From Pseudarthrobacter sp. W1I19 (GTDB lineage: Bacteria > Actinomycetota > Actinomycetes > Actinomycetales > Micrococcaceae): 64,000 nt of DNA. A program made the translations under genes and the position numbers. Of this stretch, positions 35,896 through 44,870 are shown piece after piece (position 1 is the stretch's first letter; each line of letters opens with the position of its first letter). Below the pieces are notes generated by a model. That model searched no databases, was not told where the DNA came from, and saw only the letters and a program-made list of their open reading frames with translations. The stretch lies in NCBI RefSeq assembly GCF_030817835.1, contig NZ_JAUSZR010000001.1, positions 3,844,001-3,908,000 on the forward strand. The letters are read 5' to 3'.

Positions 35896-36663
35896 CTACG
35901 CTGATTGATCCGCCTGCAGCTGTCCAGGTTCCTGGAAATGGGTGCGCGTCCCAGCTCCCCCTACCGAATCCACAAGGGATTTGGCGATGTCCCGCAGCTT
36001 GGTGTTGCTGTTGCTGGACGCCTCAGTGAGGATACTCACCGCAGCCTCCTGGCTGCACCTGTTCTGCGCCATAACGATGCCTATGGCAATGTCGATGATG
36101 GTCCTGGACTGAAGCGTGGCCCGGAGATTGGCCGCGCTGTCCGTGTGAAGCGAGAACCGCACAGCCAGCCGGAGAGCTTGTGAAATTTCCCGGGTGAAGC
36201 CCCGGGCCTTGGCAGTGGCGCCCTCATCAAACTTGCGCGGGACATCGGAATAGAGATTCAGTGCCGCCTTGGCGTCGCCCTGGAGGTTGAACGGCAGGGA
36301 CAATACCGACCGCAGCCCGTGCGAGGCTACGGCACTTGCGTAATCCGGTCCCCACCGGTTCTCCTCGAACAGGTCAGGAACATGGACTTCGCGTTCCTCT
36401 TTTGCCGCAGTAAGGCACGGCCCCTGCGACAGGGAATACTGAATCTCGTCCACTTCCCGGGCAGAGTCGCTGCTCCAGCCGATGGTGGCGGCCTTCCGGT
36501 CCCGCAGCAGAGTAATGCCGCAGAGAGCGTCCTCGCCGCCGCCAGCCACTTGATGTGCCGAAAACCGGGCAAGCTCATTCATAAAGTCCTCGAAGTCGGC
36601 ACTCTCCAGGATCAGGTTCTGGACCTTCTCGGTGGCGCTCAAGGGATGTTCAGGGGGGACCAT
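35896..36663 (-). CDS. GAF and ANTAR domain regulator
   Basis: The 255-residue protein has a GAF domain (ITLLRDRKAATIGWSSDSAREVDEIQYSLSQGPCLTAAK, GLRSVLSLPFNLQGDAKAALNLYSD) and a C-terminal ANTAR domain (LRATLQSRTIIDIAIGIVMAQNRCSQEAAVSILTEAS). ANTAR proteins bind paired RNA hairpins and prevent termination. The start ATG at 36663 fits the GAF beginning; a longer frame to 36750 is less likely. No obvious two-hairpin target was found between it and the next gene. Confidence 0.85.
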   Translation of the reverse strand: MVPPEHPLSATEKVQNLILESADFEDFMNELARFSAHQVAGGGEDALCGITLLRDRKAATIGWSSDSAREVDEIQYSLSQGPCLTAAKEEREVHVPDLFEENRWGPDYASAVASHGLRSVLSLPFNLQGDAKAALNLYSDVPRKFDEGATAKARGFTREISQALRLAVRFSLHTDSAANLRATLQSRTIIDIAIGIVMAQNRCSQEAAVSILTEASSNSNTKLRDIAKSLVDSVGGAGTRTHFQEPGQLQADQSA

Positions 36664-36776
36664 AGTGCACGTTCTCTGTACGGAATCAGGGGGATAAGGC
36701 AAATGATAAAGGACTCCCGCCCCAGATCCAACACGCTGCCCGGGCCGCACAGTCCCGGGCAGCAGCGGAAACAGGC

Positions 36777-37361
36777 TTATGAAAGGCCGAGTTCGTCCTT
36801 GCCGAAGGCGAACAGGTAAGGCACGCCGGTCTCGGCTTCAATCTTTTCCTTGGCCCCGGTATCCCGGTCCACGATCACCGCAACGGCCACCACATTGCCA
36901 CCGGCCTTCCGGACGCCTTCCACTGCCGTCAGCGCCGAGCCGCCGGTTGTGGAGGTGTCCTCCAGGACCAGCACCTTGCGGCCCTCTACCGAGGGACCCT
37001 CCACCTGGCGGCCCATGCCGTAGGACTTCTGGGCTTTGCGGACCACAAACGCGTCAACGGTCCGGCCGGCGTCGCGGGCGGCATGCATCACTGCCGTCCC
37101 CACGGGGTCGGCTCCCATGGTGAGCCCGCCGGCGCACTCAAAGTCGATGCCGGCGTCGTCCGCCAGGGCGAGCATCACCTGGCCCACCAGCTTCGAGGCC
37201 TCATGGTGCAGGGTGATGCGGCGCAGGTCGATGTAGTAATCGGCTTCCGCTCCGCTGGACAGGACCACTTTGCCGCGGACCACGGCAAGTTCCTTGATCA
37301 GTTCCAGCAGGCGGGCGCGGGCGGCTGCAGTGTCTACTGCAGTGTCACTGGGGGAAGTCAT
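36777..37361 (-). CDS. pyrE: Orotate phosphoribosyltransferase
   Basis: It joins orotate to PRPP in pyrimidine synthesis. The 194-residue protein shows LIKELAVVRGKVVLSSGAEADYYIDLRRITLH, GADPVGTAV, FVVRKAQKSYGMGRQVEGP and the PRPP-binding VLVLEDTSTTGGSAL. The ATG at 37361 has GGAG upstream; an ATG at 37415 would overlap the divergent nadE promoter. Confidence 0.96.
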   Translation of the reverse strand: MTSPSDTAVDTAAARARLLELIKELAVVRGKVVLSSGAEADYYIDLRRITLHHEASKLVGQVMLALADDAGIDFECAGGLTMGADPVGTAVMHAARDAGRTVDAFVVRKAQKSYGMGRQVEGPSVEGRKVLVLEDTSTTGGSALTAVEGVRKAGGNVVAVAVIVDRDTGAKEKIEAETGVPYLFAFGKDELGLS

Positions 37362-37398
37362 GGTCTCCAGTTTAGTGTGGGCGTGCCGGTGTGGATGC

Positions 37399-37428
37399 TT
37401 GAGCGCCGTTGACACTGCTGGCTAGGCT
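37399..37428 (+). promoter_or_regulatory. nadE promoter, leaderless
   Basis: TTGAGC (37399-37404) and TAGGCT (37423-37428) are 18 nt apart, and the -10 starts 13 nt before the nadE ATG at 37436, so the transcript should begin at the start codon. Confidence 0.55.
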
Positions 37429-37435
37429 GGACCAC

Positions 37436-38290
37436 ATGCGCGAACTCCAGGCCAGGATCATTGATGAAATGGGCGTACAGCCCCGGATCGACCCCGCCGG
37501 GGAGGTGCGCAAACGCGTCACTTTCCTGAAGGAATACCTTCAAGCCACCCGCACCAAAGGCTTTGTCCTGGGCATTTCGGGCGGCCTGGACTCCTCGCTG
37601 GCCGGAAAACTGGCCCAACTGGCGGTGGAAGAGCTCGAGGCAGAGGGTGTGGACGCGAACTTCGTGGCCGTGCGCCTGCCGTATGGCGTCCAGCATGACG
37701 AGGAAGACGCCCAGGCTGCACTGGACTTCATCCAGCCCAAGACGGAGTGGACGTTTAACATCTCAGCTGCCGTGGACGGCTTCGAGGACGAGTTCGAAAA
37801 GACCGTAGGCTCTGAGATTTCGGATTTCCACAAGGGGAACACCAAGGCCCGGACCCGCATGATTGCCCAGTATGCGCTGGCCGGCGAACACAATTACCTG
37901 GTGATCGGCACTGACCACGGTGCCGAGTCTGTCACCGGCTTCTTCACGAAATACGGCGACGGCGGCGCCGACATCCTGCCCCTGTTCGGCCTGAACAAGC
38001 GGCAGAACCGCGCCCTGCTGGCCGAGCTCGGCGCCCCGGCGCGGGTGTGGGAAAAGGTGCCCACTGCTGACCTGCTGGATGACAGGCCGGGCCGCACCGA
38101 CGAGGACGAGCTGGGCCTGAGCTATGACCAGATCGACGATTACCTGGAAGGCCGGGACGTCCCCGAATCCGTGGCGGAGTCGATCGAAACGAAATACCTG
38201 CGCACGCGGCACAAGCGCACCGTTCCCGTCACCATTTTTGACACTTGGTGGAAGGGCGAGGGCCCCGAGGAACCCCGCGCCGGGCTGTAG
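37436..38290 (+). CDS. nadE: Ammonia-dependent NAD synthetase
   Basis: It converts deamido-NAD to NAD with ATP and ammonia. The 284-residue protein has the PP-loop SGGLDSSL (residues 48-55), [49 protein letters not shown], and the C-terminal [13 protein letters not shown]; no glutaminase domain is present. Start ATG 37436 ([20 protein letters not shown]) fits the family and the leaderless promoter; an ATG at 37409 is upstream of the expected transcription start. Confidence 0.95.
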   Translation: MRELQARIIDEMGVQPRIDPAGEVRKRVTFLKEYLQATRTKGFVLGISGGLDSSLAGKLAQLAVEELEAEGVDANFVAVRLPYGVQHDEEDAQAALDFIQPKTEWTFNISAAVDGFEDEFEKTVGSEISDFHKGNTKARTRMIAQYALAGEHNYLVIGTDHGAESVTGFFTKYGDGGADILPLFGLNKRQNRALLAELGAPARVWEKVPTADLLDDRPGRTDEDELGLSYDQIDDYLEGRDVPESVAESIETKYLRTRHKRTVPVTIFDTWWKGEGPEEPRAGL

Positions 38291-38304
38291 CCCCGGAGGC
38301 AAGC

Positions 38305-38345
38305 ACGACGGCGCGCCGCACCCAAAAGGGGCGGCGCGCCGTCGT
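38305..38345. terminator. GC-rich hairpin between nadE and iclR, repeated at 42.0 kb
   Basis: A perfect 15-bp stem (38305-38319 with 38331-38345) with an internal CCC-AAAA-GGG loop lies between convergent genes. Nearly the same sequence, including some downstream flank, recurs at 42028-42066. Confidence 0.75.
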
Positions 38346-38370
38346 CATTCCCTGGCAAAGGCGGGGAGGC

Positions 38371-39165
38371 TCAGCGGGCCCGGGCGCCTTTCCCCTCCGC
38401 CCCCAGCTGCTGGGTAATGCGGTGCGCCTCGGCCATCAGGAGGTTGCCCAGCTCCTCCTGCCGCTCGGGTTTGAACCGGGGTTCGATGCCTGTCAGTGAC
38501 AGTGCCCAGGCCGGCCGGCCGGACTGATCGAACACCGCGGCGCCCATCCCCCAGCTGCCTTCCAGCACCAGCCCTGGATTCACGGCGTAGCCATTAAGCC
38601 TGGTGCGCTCGAGGCTGGCCCTGACAAGTTCCTCCGGATGGCCCACTGCGAATGTCCCGGCATGCGCTGCCCAGTCATGCAGCAGTTCCTCCTGCTCGGC
38701 CTCCGGCAGGAAAGCCAGGATCGCGGTGCCCGCCGAGGCCACGCCCAGCGGGAACCGGACGCCCTCGTGCAGCACAAATGACCGCACCGGGAAGCTCCCC
38801 TCCTCGCGCAACAGGCATACAGTCTCGGAGCCGCGGCGAATGGAAAAGAAGGCACTCTCGCCGGTTGCCTCTGCCAGCCGCCGGAGGCTGGGGCGGGCCA
38901 CCTCCTCCAGGGGGAAGCGGGCTGACGCCACCGACCCCATCAGGAAAATCTCCGGACCCAGCACCCAGTTACCGCTGCCGGGGTCGTGGTCCAGCAGGCC
39001 CTCGGAAGCCAGCGAGGACAACAGCCGGTGGACCGTGGGCCGGGTAAGACCGGATTCGTTCACCAGGGCGGACAGCGGCATGCCGTCCGCGTTGCGTCCG
39101 ATGAGACGCAACAACCCTGCAACACGGCCGACCACCTGGGCTCCCGGAACTGGGGAATTGCTCAC
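38371..39165 (-). CDS. IclR family transcriptional regulator
   Basis: The 264-residue regulator has an N-terminal winged helix (VAGLLRLIGRNADGMPLSALVNESGLTRPTVHRLLSSLASEGLLD) and the IclR effector domain (GESAFFSIRRGSETVCLLREEGSFPVRSFVL, GVRFPLGVASAGTAILAFL, GIEPRF). It is divergent from the CoA-transferase/thiolase operon, with two palindromes in the 182-nt gap, so it most likely controls that operon in response to an aromatic-derived or keto-acid ligand. Confidence 0.92.
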   Translation of the reverse strand: MSNSPVPGAQVVGRVAGLLRLIGRNADGMPLSALVNESGLTRPTVHRLLSSLASEGLLDHDPGSGNWVLGPEIFLMGSVASARFPLEEVARPSLRRLAEATGESAFFSIRRGSETVCLLREEGSFPVRSFVLHEGVRFPLGVASAGTAILAFLPEAEQEELLHDWAAHAGTFAVGHPEELVRASLERTRLNGYAVNPGLVLEGSWGMGAAVFDQSGRPAWALSLTGIEPRFKPERQEELGNLLMAEAHRITQQLGAEGKGARAR

Positions 39166-39180
39166 TTTTCTCCTTTTTTA

Positions 39181-39193
39181 TCCATAATATGGA
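39181..39193. promoter_or_regulatory. Palindrome near the iclR start
   Basis: TCCATA-A-TATGGA is a perfect palindrome about 15 nt upstream of the iclR start codon. It shares the TCCA...TGGA arms with the site at 39301 and may be an autoregulatory IclR site. Confidence 0.5.
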
Positions 39194-39253
39194 CACGAAT
39201 TACCTTACCGTCCACACTGTAGAAACCTGCCTAAAAGGCGTAAATTGACCGCC

Positions 39254-39283
39254 TTGACAGTCCTCCCGGCCCACCCGTAATGT
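39254..39283 (+). promoter_or_regulatory. Promoter of the CoA-transferase/thiolase operon
   Basis: A perfect TTGACA (39254-39259) and TAATGT (39278-39283) are 18 nt apart, about 65 nt before the first gene. Confidence 0.7.
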
Positions 39284-39300
39284 CCATCTCCAGACCCATA

Positions 39301-39315
39301 GTCCACAAAGTGGAC
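39301..39315. promoter_or_regulatory. IclR-type operator downstream of the promoter
   Basis: GTCCAC-AAA-GTGGAC is a perfect 6-3-6 palindrome about 10 nt beyond the predicted transcription start, a position expected to block transcription when bound. Confidence 0.6.
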
Positions 39316-39347
39316 AAGTATTCCAGGACTCTCAACGAGGAGGCGCC

Positions 39348-40079
39348 ATGTCCAAAATTCAGCCAGCTCCCGCCGTCGCCCTGGAAGGGGCAGTGCGGGA
39401 CGGAATGACCCTGGCCGTGGGCGGATTCGGCCTCAGTGGCATCCCCGCGGACCTGATCGAAGCCGTCCGGGATTCGGGCGTGAAGGACCTGACGGTGGTC
39501 TCGAACAATATGGGGGTGGACGGCAAGGGCCTGGGCATCCTGATCGAGGCGGGCCAGGTCCGGAAGGTCATTGCCAGTTACGTGGGTGAGAACAAGCTCT
39601 TCGCGGAGCAGTACCTCGCCGGCCGCCTGGAGGTCGAGTTCACGCCGCAGGGCACCCTTGCGGAACGACTGCGGGCAGGCGGCGCGGGCATCCCTGCTTT
39701 CTACACCAAAACCGGCGTTGGCACCCTGGTTGCCGAAGGCAAGCCGCACGAAGTGTTCGACGGCGAAACGTACGTCCAGGAGCGCGCCATCACGGCCGAC
39801 GTCGCGCTGGTCCACGCCCACACCGCGGACACAGATGGAAACCTCATCTACCGCTACACCGCCCGGAATTTCAACCCGGTGGTGGCCACGGCAGGCCTCC
39901 TGACCATTGCCGAGGCGGAGGTGATTGTGGAGCCGGGCGAACTGGACTCCAACCACATCGTCACCCCGGGCGTCTTCGTCCAGCGCCTGGTCCAGGCCGG
40001 CAACAGGGTCAAGGACATTGAGCAGCGCACCGTCCGGCCGCGCGGTGTCCCGTCTGATGCCGAAGCCCTGGCCGTCTGA
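39348..40079 (+). CDS. 3-oxoacid CoA-transferase subunit A
   Basis: The 243-residue alpha subunit of a family I CoA-transferase shows [68 protein letters not shown] and [16 protein letters not shown]. It moves CoA from succinyl-CoA to a 3-oxoacid; acetoacetate (ScoA) or 3-oxoadipate (PcaI) are both possible. The IclR regulator and adjacent thiolase fit either route. Subunit B follows after 31 nt. Confidence 0.9.
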   Translation: MSKIQPAPAVALEGAVRDGMTLAVGGFGLSGIPADLIEAVRDSGVKDLTVVSNNMGVDGKGLGILIEAGQVRKVIASYVGENKLFAEQYLAGRLEVEFTPQGTLAERLRAGGAGIPAFYTKTGVGTLVAEGKPHEVFDGETYVQERAITADVALVHAHTADTDGNLIYRYTARNFNPVVATAGLLTIAEAEVIVEPGELDSNHIVTPGVFVQRLVQAGNRVKDIEQRTVRPRGVPSDAEALAV

Positions 40080-40110
40080 CCACCGAATACCTAGCGAAAA
40101 GGAGAACCCC

Positions 40111-40815
40111 ATGGCCTGGACCAGGGATGAAATGGCCGCCATCGCGGCCGAGGAACTGAACGACGGCGACTACGTCAACCTGGGCATCGGCATTCCCACG
40201 CTGGTGGCCAACAACCTGCCCGAGGGCGTCCGGGTTGTCCTGCAGAGCGAAAACGGGCTGCTGGGCATGGGGCCGTTCCCGTACGAGGGCGAGGAGGATG
40301 CCGACCTCATCAACGCCGGCAAGCAGACTGTCACGGTGCTGCCCGGCGGCAGCATCTTCGACTCCGCCACCTCCTTCGGCATGATCCGCGGCGGCCATGT
40401 CAAGGTGGCCATACTGGGCGCCATGCAAGTTTCCGGCAGCGGGGACCTCGCCAACTGGACCATCCCCGGCAAGATGGTCAAGGGCATGGGCGGCGCCATG
40501 GACCTGGTGGCCGGAACTCCCCGCGTGGTGGTCCTCACCGAGCACAACGCCAAGGACGGCAGCGCCAAAATCGTCCGCGAATGCACCCTCCCCCTGACCG
40601 GGCTCAGCTGCGTGGACCGGATCATCAGCGACCTGGCGGTCTTTGACCTTGCGAAGAATGAGCAAAAAACAGGCGGCGGGCGGCAGCTCACCCTGACCCG
40701 GCTGGCGCCCGGGGTCACCGTCGAGGAAATCCGGGAAAAGACGGAGGCGGAATTCACCGTTGCCCTGGACGGATCCGGCGTCGGAGAATCCGCCCTGGAA
40801 GGAGCAACGGCATGA
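40111..40815 (+). CDS. 3-oxoacid CoA-transferase subunit B
   Basis: The 234-residue beta subunit begins [38 protein letters not shown] and carries the catalytic Glu in [15 protein letters not shown], then [32 protein letters not shown] 40111 follows AAAAGGAG; a much longer frame from 39925 would overlap subunit A and is rejected. Its stop overlaps the thiolase start (ATGA). Substrate (acetoacetate or 3-oxoadipate) undecided. Confidence 0.92.
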   Translation: MAWTRDEMAAIAAEELNDGDYVNLGIGIPTLVANNLPEGVRVVLQSENGLLGMGPFPYEGEEDADLINAGKQTVTVLPGGSIFDSATSFGMIRGGHVKVAILGAMQVSGSGDLANWTIPGKMVKGMGGAMDLVAGTPRVVVLTEHNAKDGSAKIVRECTLPLTGLSCVDRIISDLAVFDLAKNEQKTGGGRQLTLTRLAPGVTVEEIREKTEAEFTVALDGSGVGESALEGATA

Positions 40816-41996
40816 GCCTGCAGGAACAGTTCGGCAAGGATGTCCTGCTCACGGGATGGGGACACAGCCGGTTCGGAAAGCTGGCGGACGAGACCTTGGA
40901 GTCGCTGATCGTCCAGGTGGCCACCGAAGCAATCACCAACGCCGGCATCGAGCCCGGCCAGATCGACGAGATTTTCCTGGGCCAGTTCAACTCCGGCATG
41001 ATGCCCCTGGCGTTCCCGTCCTCCCTGGCACTGCAGGTCTCGGACCAGCTCGCCAACGTCCCAGCCACCCGGGTGGAGAATGCGTGCGCTTCCGGCTCCG
41101 CCGCCTTCCAGCAAGGCGCCAAGTCCCTGCTGGCCGGCACCGCGAAAACCGTCCTGGTGATTGGCGCCGAGAAGATGACCCACGCCGGAGCCGACGTTGT
41201 GGGCGCCGGCCTTTTGGGCGCCGACTACGACATGGCCGGCAAGGCCTCCACCACCGGCTTCACCGGGCTCTTCGCCGAGGTGGCCAAGCACTACGAGAAG
41301 CGCTACGGCAGCGTTTCCGACGTCTTGGGCAGCATCGCCGCCAAGAATCACCGCAACGGCGTGGACAACCCCTACGCGCAGCTCCGCAAGGACCTTGGCG
41401 AGGAGTTCTGCCGCACGGTCTCGGACAAGAACCCCATGGTCGCCGATCCCCTGCGCCGCACGGACTGCTCCCCTGTGTCTGATGGTGCTGCCGCCGTGGT
41501 GCTGTCCACTGCGGCGACCGGCGGCGCAACCGCTCCGGTGCGCCTCGCCGGCTTCGGCCACGCCAACGACTTCTTCCCCGCCGCGCGCAGGGACCCCGTA
41601 GCCTTCAACGCCACCCGGGTGTCGTGGCAGCGCGCCCTGGCGATGGCCGGCGTCGGAATCGATGGGCTGGACTTTGCCGAAGTGCATGACTGCTTCACCA
41701 TCGCGGAGCTGCTGATGTACGAGGCCATAGGGCTGACGGAGCCGGGCCAGGGCGCCCGCGCCATCGAGGAAGGCTGGGTGTACAAGGAAGGCAAGCTGCC
41801 GGTCAACGTCTCGGGCGGGCTCAAGGCCAAGGGCCATCCGGTGGGCGCCACCGGCGTCTCCCAGCACGTCATCGCCGCCATTCAGCTCACCGGGACCGCC
41901 GGGGACATGCAGCTGGCCGGCCCACGCCGGGCCGCCGTCCAGAACATGGGCGGCGTGGGCATCGCCAACTACGTCAGCGTCCTCGAGGCCCTGTAG
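40812..41996 (+). CDS. Thiolase family acyl-CoA acetyltransferase
   Basis: The 394-residue thiolase has active-site Cys92 in [15 protein letters not shown], the [19 protein letters not shown] motif, and [16 protein letters not shown] with the catalytic His. Sequence style ([16 protein letters not shown] start) is that of the SCP-x/PaaJ-unlike thiolase group rather than of classic FadA. It would cleave the 3-oxoacyl-CoA made by the CoA-transferase to acetyl-CoA plus the shortened acyl-CoA. Last gene of the operon; a hairpin follows. Confidence 0.9.
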   Translation: MSLQEQFGKDVLLTGWGHSRFGKLADETLESLIVQVATEAITNAGIEPGQIDEIFLGQFNSGMMPLAFPSSLALQVSDQLANVPATRVENACASGSAAFQQGAKSLLAGTAKTVLVIGAEKMTHAGADVVGAGLLGADYDMAGKASTTGFTGLFAEVAKHYEKRYGSVSDVLGSIAAKNHRNGVDNPYAQLRKDLGEEFCRTVSDKNPMVADPLRRTDCSPVSDGAAAVVLSTAATGGATAPVRLAGFGHANDFFPAARRDPVAFNATRVSWQRALAMAGVGIDGLDFAEVHDCFTIAELLMYEAIGLTEPGQGARAIEEGWVYKEGKLPVNVSGGLKAKGHPVGATGVSQHVIAAIQLTGTAGDMQLAGPRRAAVQNMGGVGIANYVSVLEAL

Positions 41997-42027
41997 GGCC
42001 GCTGGGTTTCCCCACCTTTCAGGCACG

Positions 42028-42066
42028 ACGACGGCGCGTCGCACCAAAAGTGCGGCGCGCCGTCGT
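42028..42066. terminator. GC-rich hairpin after the thiolase gene
   Basis: A 17-bp stem with one G-T pair (42028-42044 with 42050-42066) closes a CAAAA loop between convergent genes. It is nearly the same as the hairpin at 38305-38345. Confidence 0.75.
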
Positions 42067-42115
42067 ACTTTCCGGCAAAAGATGGGGAATTTCAGCGGGG
42101 GCGGCAGCCGCGAGG

Positions 42116-42823
42116 TCAGCCGCGGCTGCGGACCAGGGCGGCGATCTCGGCGAAACCGAGGCGCTCCGCGTTCTGCAGCGCCGTTCTGCCTTCCCGATCC
42201 CGGATGTCGGGATCGGCGCCGGCATCGAGGAGCATCCGGACCACCTCCTGCTGCCTGGGTCCGCCGTTGTTCAGCAGGATGGCTTCCTGCATGGCGGTCC
42301 AGCCCAGGTTGTTCACGTGGTTGACCGGCACCCCCGCGGCGATCAGGATCCGGACGGTCTCCACGTGGCCGTGTTCGCTGGCCGGGATCAGGGCGGTACC
42401 GCCGTACCGGTTGGTGCTGGCGACGTCTGCCCCGGCGTCCAGTGTCAACCGGAGCACCTCGTTGAATCCCTCGGCGCCCGCGTAGAGGAATGCCGAATCC
42501 TGGATCGCGTCCTTGGTGTTGACATTGCCGCCCCGCCCGATGAGTTCCTGCACCAGCGGCACGTTGTTGGCCTTGGCGGCGGCGATGAGTTCCTGGTCAA
42601 GCTGCGCTTGTTCCTCCGCGGACAGCACTGGAGGAGCAGCTGCCGGGGCCGGGGCCCGGGCAGGCGCTGATGGGGTTTCCGCCGCGGCCGTCGTCCCTTC
42701 CGTGCCGGCAAGGGACGACGACGGCGCAGGCTGCGGCGGCTGAGTCGCCTCCGAACCCGCCTGGCACGCAGCCGTGGCCAGGGTCAGGGAGACGGCAAGA
42801 CAGCAAGCCCCAACCCGCTTCAT
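42116..42823 (-). CDS. Ankyrin-repeat lipoprotein
   Basis: The 235-residue protein starts MKRVGACCLAVSLTLATAAC with a lipobox ending at Cys20, then a Pro/Ala linker and five ankyrin repeats from about residue 75 (AKANNVPLVQELIGRGGNVNTKD, AEGFNEVLRLTLDAGADVAS, EHGHVETVRILIAAGVPVN, and others), ending LGFAEIAALVRSRG. It should be anchored outside the membrane and bind a protein partner. TAGGCT lies 13 nt before the ATG and overlaps the stop of the upstream HbpS-like gene, suggesting an own leaderless promoter. A longer frame from 42940 overlaps that gene and is rejected. Confidence 0.85.
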   Translation of the reverse strand: MKRVGACCLAVSLTLATAACQAGSEATQPPQPAPSSSLAGTEGTTAAAETPSAPARAPAPAAAPPVLSAEEQAQLDQELIAAAKANNVPLVQELIGRGGNVNTKDAIQDSAFLYAGAEGFNEVLRLTLDAGADVASTNRYGGTALIPASEHGHVETVRILIAAGVPVNHVNNLGWTAMQEAILLNNGGPRQQEVVRMLLDAGADPDIRDREGRTALQNAERLGFAEIAALVRSRG

Positions 42824-42833
42824 GCGGCCCAGC

Positions 42834-43400
42834 CTACTGAGCGGCAGCAGCAACGATGGCATCAGCACCGGCGGCGGCGCACGCCTCGTCCAAGGCTCCG
42901 TCGGGAGCACCTCCGACGCCGATCCCGGCCACGGAAACACCGTTCACCTTCAGCGGGACGCCGCCGGCCAGGAAGAGGGTGCCTGGGAGGTCGGCGATGC
43001 TGGGGCCGTTGCCGTTGATCCGTTTGGCCAGTTCGCTGGTGGGGGTTCCAAACGCTGCGGCGGTGTAGGCCTTCTGCTTTGCGGCTTCAATGGTGTGCTC
43101 GGCGGCGTTGTCGCCCCGCAGGAGCGCCTGCACCGTGCCGAAGCGGTCCACCAGCGCCACGGTGACGAACGGCAGCTTGTCCGCCTGGCACTTGGCGAGC
43201 GCCGCGGACACAGCCTTTGCGGACGCGCCCACGGAAATACGGTTCTGCTGGACCACGTTCTCCGGCACGGGCTGGACGTCGGCAGCAGGGACGGCTGCTG
43301 GAGCAGCGCCGGGGCCGGCATTTGCGGTGACGGTGGCGACGGCGGTGAGCGCAAGTGCGCCGGCGGCTGCGGCGGCGAATACTTTCGATGACTTCTTCAT
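42834..43400 (-). CDS. Secreted HbpS/GlcG-like haem-binding protein
   Basis: The 188-residue protein has a signal peptide (VFAAAAAGALALTAVATVTANA) and the GlcG/HbpS (DUF336) fold: LPFVTVALVDRFGTVQALLRGDNAAEHTIEAAKQKAYTAAAFGTPTSELA, ADLPGTLFLAGGVPLKV and GVSVAGIGVGGAPDGALDEACAAAG. In Streptomyces reticuli HbpS binds haem outside the cell and modulates the sensor kinase SenS. Here the gene is divergent from a histidine kinase and NarL-type regulator, 210 nt away, the same logic. AAGGAAAA precedes ATG 43400; a longer frame from 43637 is unlikely. Confidence 0.85.
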   Translation of the reverse strand: MKKSSKVFAAAAAGALALTAVATVTANAGPGAAPAAVPAADVQPVPENVVQQNRISVGASAKAVSAALAKCQADKLPFVTVALVDRFGTVQALLRGDNAAEHTIEAAKQKAYTAAAFGTPTSELAKRINGNGPSIADLPGTLFLAGGVPLKVNGVSVAGIGVGGAPDGALDEACAAAGADAIVAAAAQ

Positions 43401-43610
43401 GGTGTTTTCCTTATGGTCAAAGCCCAGCCACGGTTCAGCGCCGGGGTACAGTCCCATCCTTTCGCGGGCGTGGCAGCAAAGCATCGGGCCTTTGGCTGCG
43501 GCCTCCTGCTCCGAAAGGCCAGCCGTATCAGCCAAAAGGCTGAGAGACGGGCAAGGGCGCGGGCAATAGCATGGGAGGTAGCTGTCCCCCATTCGAAACC
43601 GGAAAATTCC

Positions 43611-44870
43611 ATGCCTCCCCGAGCCACCGCATCCCACGCCGCGCCCGCACCGGACCCGGGCGCCGCCAGGAGCGCAGGCGGGACTGCCGCATCCAGTAAC
43701 ACCCCGGCCGGGCTACCGCGCCTCGGCAGGATCGACACAGCCGTACACCTTGGCTTCGGCGTCCTGATGGTGGCGTCGCTGGTCCGCTACGTAATGCGCC
43801 ACAGCCCGGCAGACAACATCCTGGTCCTGGGCCTTGCGGCTGGCGCCTGCCTGTTGTACCTGGCCGTCGCCATCCAGGCGCAGCGCGCCAGGCCGGGTGC
43901 ACCCTGGATGGTTGCCCTGGTGGGAGTATGGGCCGTCCTGGTCATCGCTGCCCCCAGCTTTGCCTGGTGCTCGTTCGCGCTCTTCTTCCTCTGCCGGATC
44001 GCCTTCAACGGAACAGCCGCCTACGTGGCAGCAGGTATTACGGCGGCTGCCACCGCCGCCGGCCTGTTCAAGCTGAGCGACGGCACTGACCTGGCAATGC
44101 TCCTGGGGCCGTTGGCCGTAGGAGTCATGCTGACCCTGGTTTATGACCGGATCCAGCACGACGCCGAGGAGCAGCGCCGCCTGCACGCGGAAGTATCGCT
44201 CGCACAGGGACAGCTCGCGGCCAGCGAGCGGCGGGCCGGCACCATTGCCGAACGGGAACGGGTGTCCCGGGAAATCCACGACACCGTGACCCAGGGCCTG
44301 GCCAGCAGCCTCCTCCTGCTGGAAGCGGCCGGGAGGGCATGGCCTGGTGATGCCGCCAGGGCAGACCTGGGCCAGGCCACCGCGCTGCTGAGGGGGAACC
44401 TCTCCGAGACCCGCAGCCTGGTCCACGAACTCGCCTCCCCCGGGCTGGACGCCTCGCCGTTGCCGGACGCCCTGCTTGTCGCGGCCAGGCAGTACGTCCC
44501 AGTGGCCCGGCTCCTGGTCACCGGCGAACCCCGTCCTGTGCCGGCCGACGTCCGGCACGCACTCCTGCGGGTAGTCCAAAGCGCGGCCTCGAACATCAAG
44601 CTGCACGCCGCCGCCTCCACGGCCACCGTGACGCTCGGCTTCCTGCCGGACGCCGTCACCTTGGATGTGTACGACGACGGCACCGGTTTTGATCCGGCGG
44701 CGGCAGCACCGCCGTCGGACACCGGAGGGTACGGCCTGCGCGCCATGCGGCAACGGGTGGAACAGCTGGGCGGCGTCTTCTCCGTGGAAAGTGCGCCGGG
44801 CGAAGGGACCGTTGTCGCCGCCCAGCTGCCCGCTGCGGCAGAGCCGAAGAGCCCCGGAGGGGCCCTATGA
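43611..44870 (+). CDS. Sensor histidine kinase (NarL-type, SenS-like)
   Basis: About 419 residues. After a Pro/Ala-rich N-terminus come four or five membrane helices (HLGFGVLMVASLVRYVM to LLGPLAVGVMLTLVYD), a coiled linker, the HisKA_3 box with His223 (ERERVSREIHDTVTQGLASSLLLLE) and a HATPase domain (DVYDDGTGFDPAAAA, GGYGLRAMRQRVEQLGG). The sensory part is the membrane region. ATG 43611 is chosen for its position just before the helices; the start is not certain. The regulator gene overlaps by 4 nt. Confidence 0.9.
   Translation: MPPRATASHAAPAPDPGAARSAGGTAASSNTPAGLPRLGRIDTAVHLGFGVLMVASLVRYVMRHSPADNILVLGLAAGACLLYLAVAIQAQRARPGAPWMVALVGVWAVLVIAAPSFAWCSFALFFLCRIAFNGTAAYVAAGITAAATAAGLFKLSDGTDLAMLLGPLAVGVMLTLVYDRIQHDAEEQRRLHAEVSLAQGQLAASERRAGTIAERERVSREIHDTVTQGLASSLLLLEAAGRAWPGDAARADLGQATALLRGNLSETRSLVHELASPGLDASPLPDALLVAARQYVPVARLLVTGEPRPVPADVRHALLRVVQSAASNIKLHAAASTATVTLGFLPDAVTLDVYDDGTGFDPAAAAPPSDTGGYGLRAMRQRVEQLGGVFSVESAPGEGTVVAAQLPAAAEPKSPGGAL

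Noticed and set aside
39925..40110. Longer N-terminus for CoA-transferase subunit B
   Set aside because: It overlaps subunit A in another frame; ATG 40111 has an ideal ribosome binding site and fits the family start.
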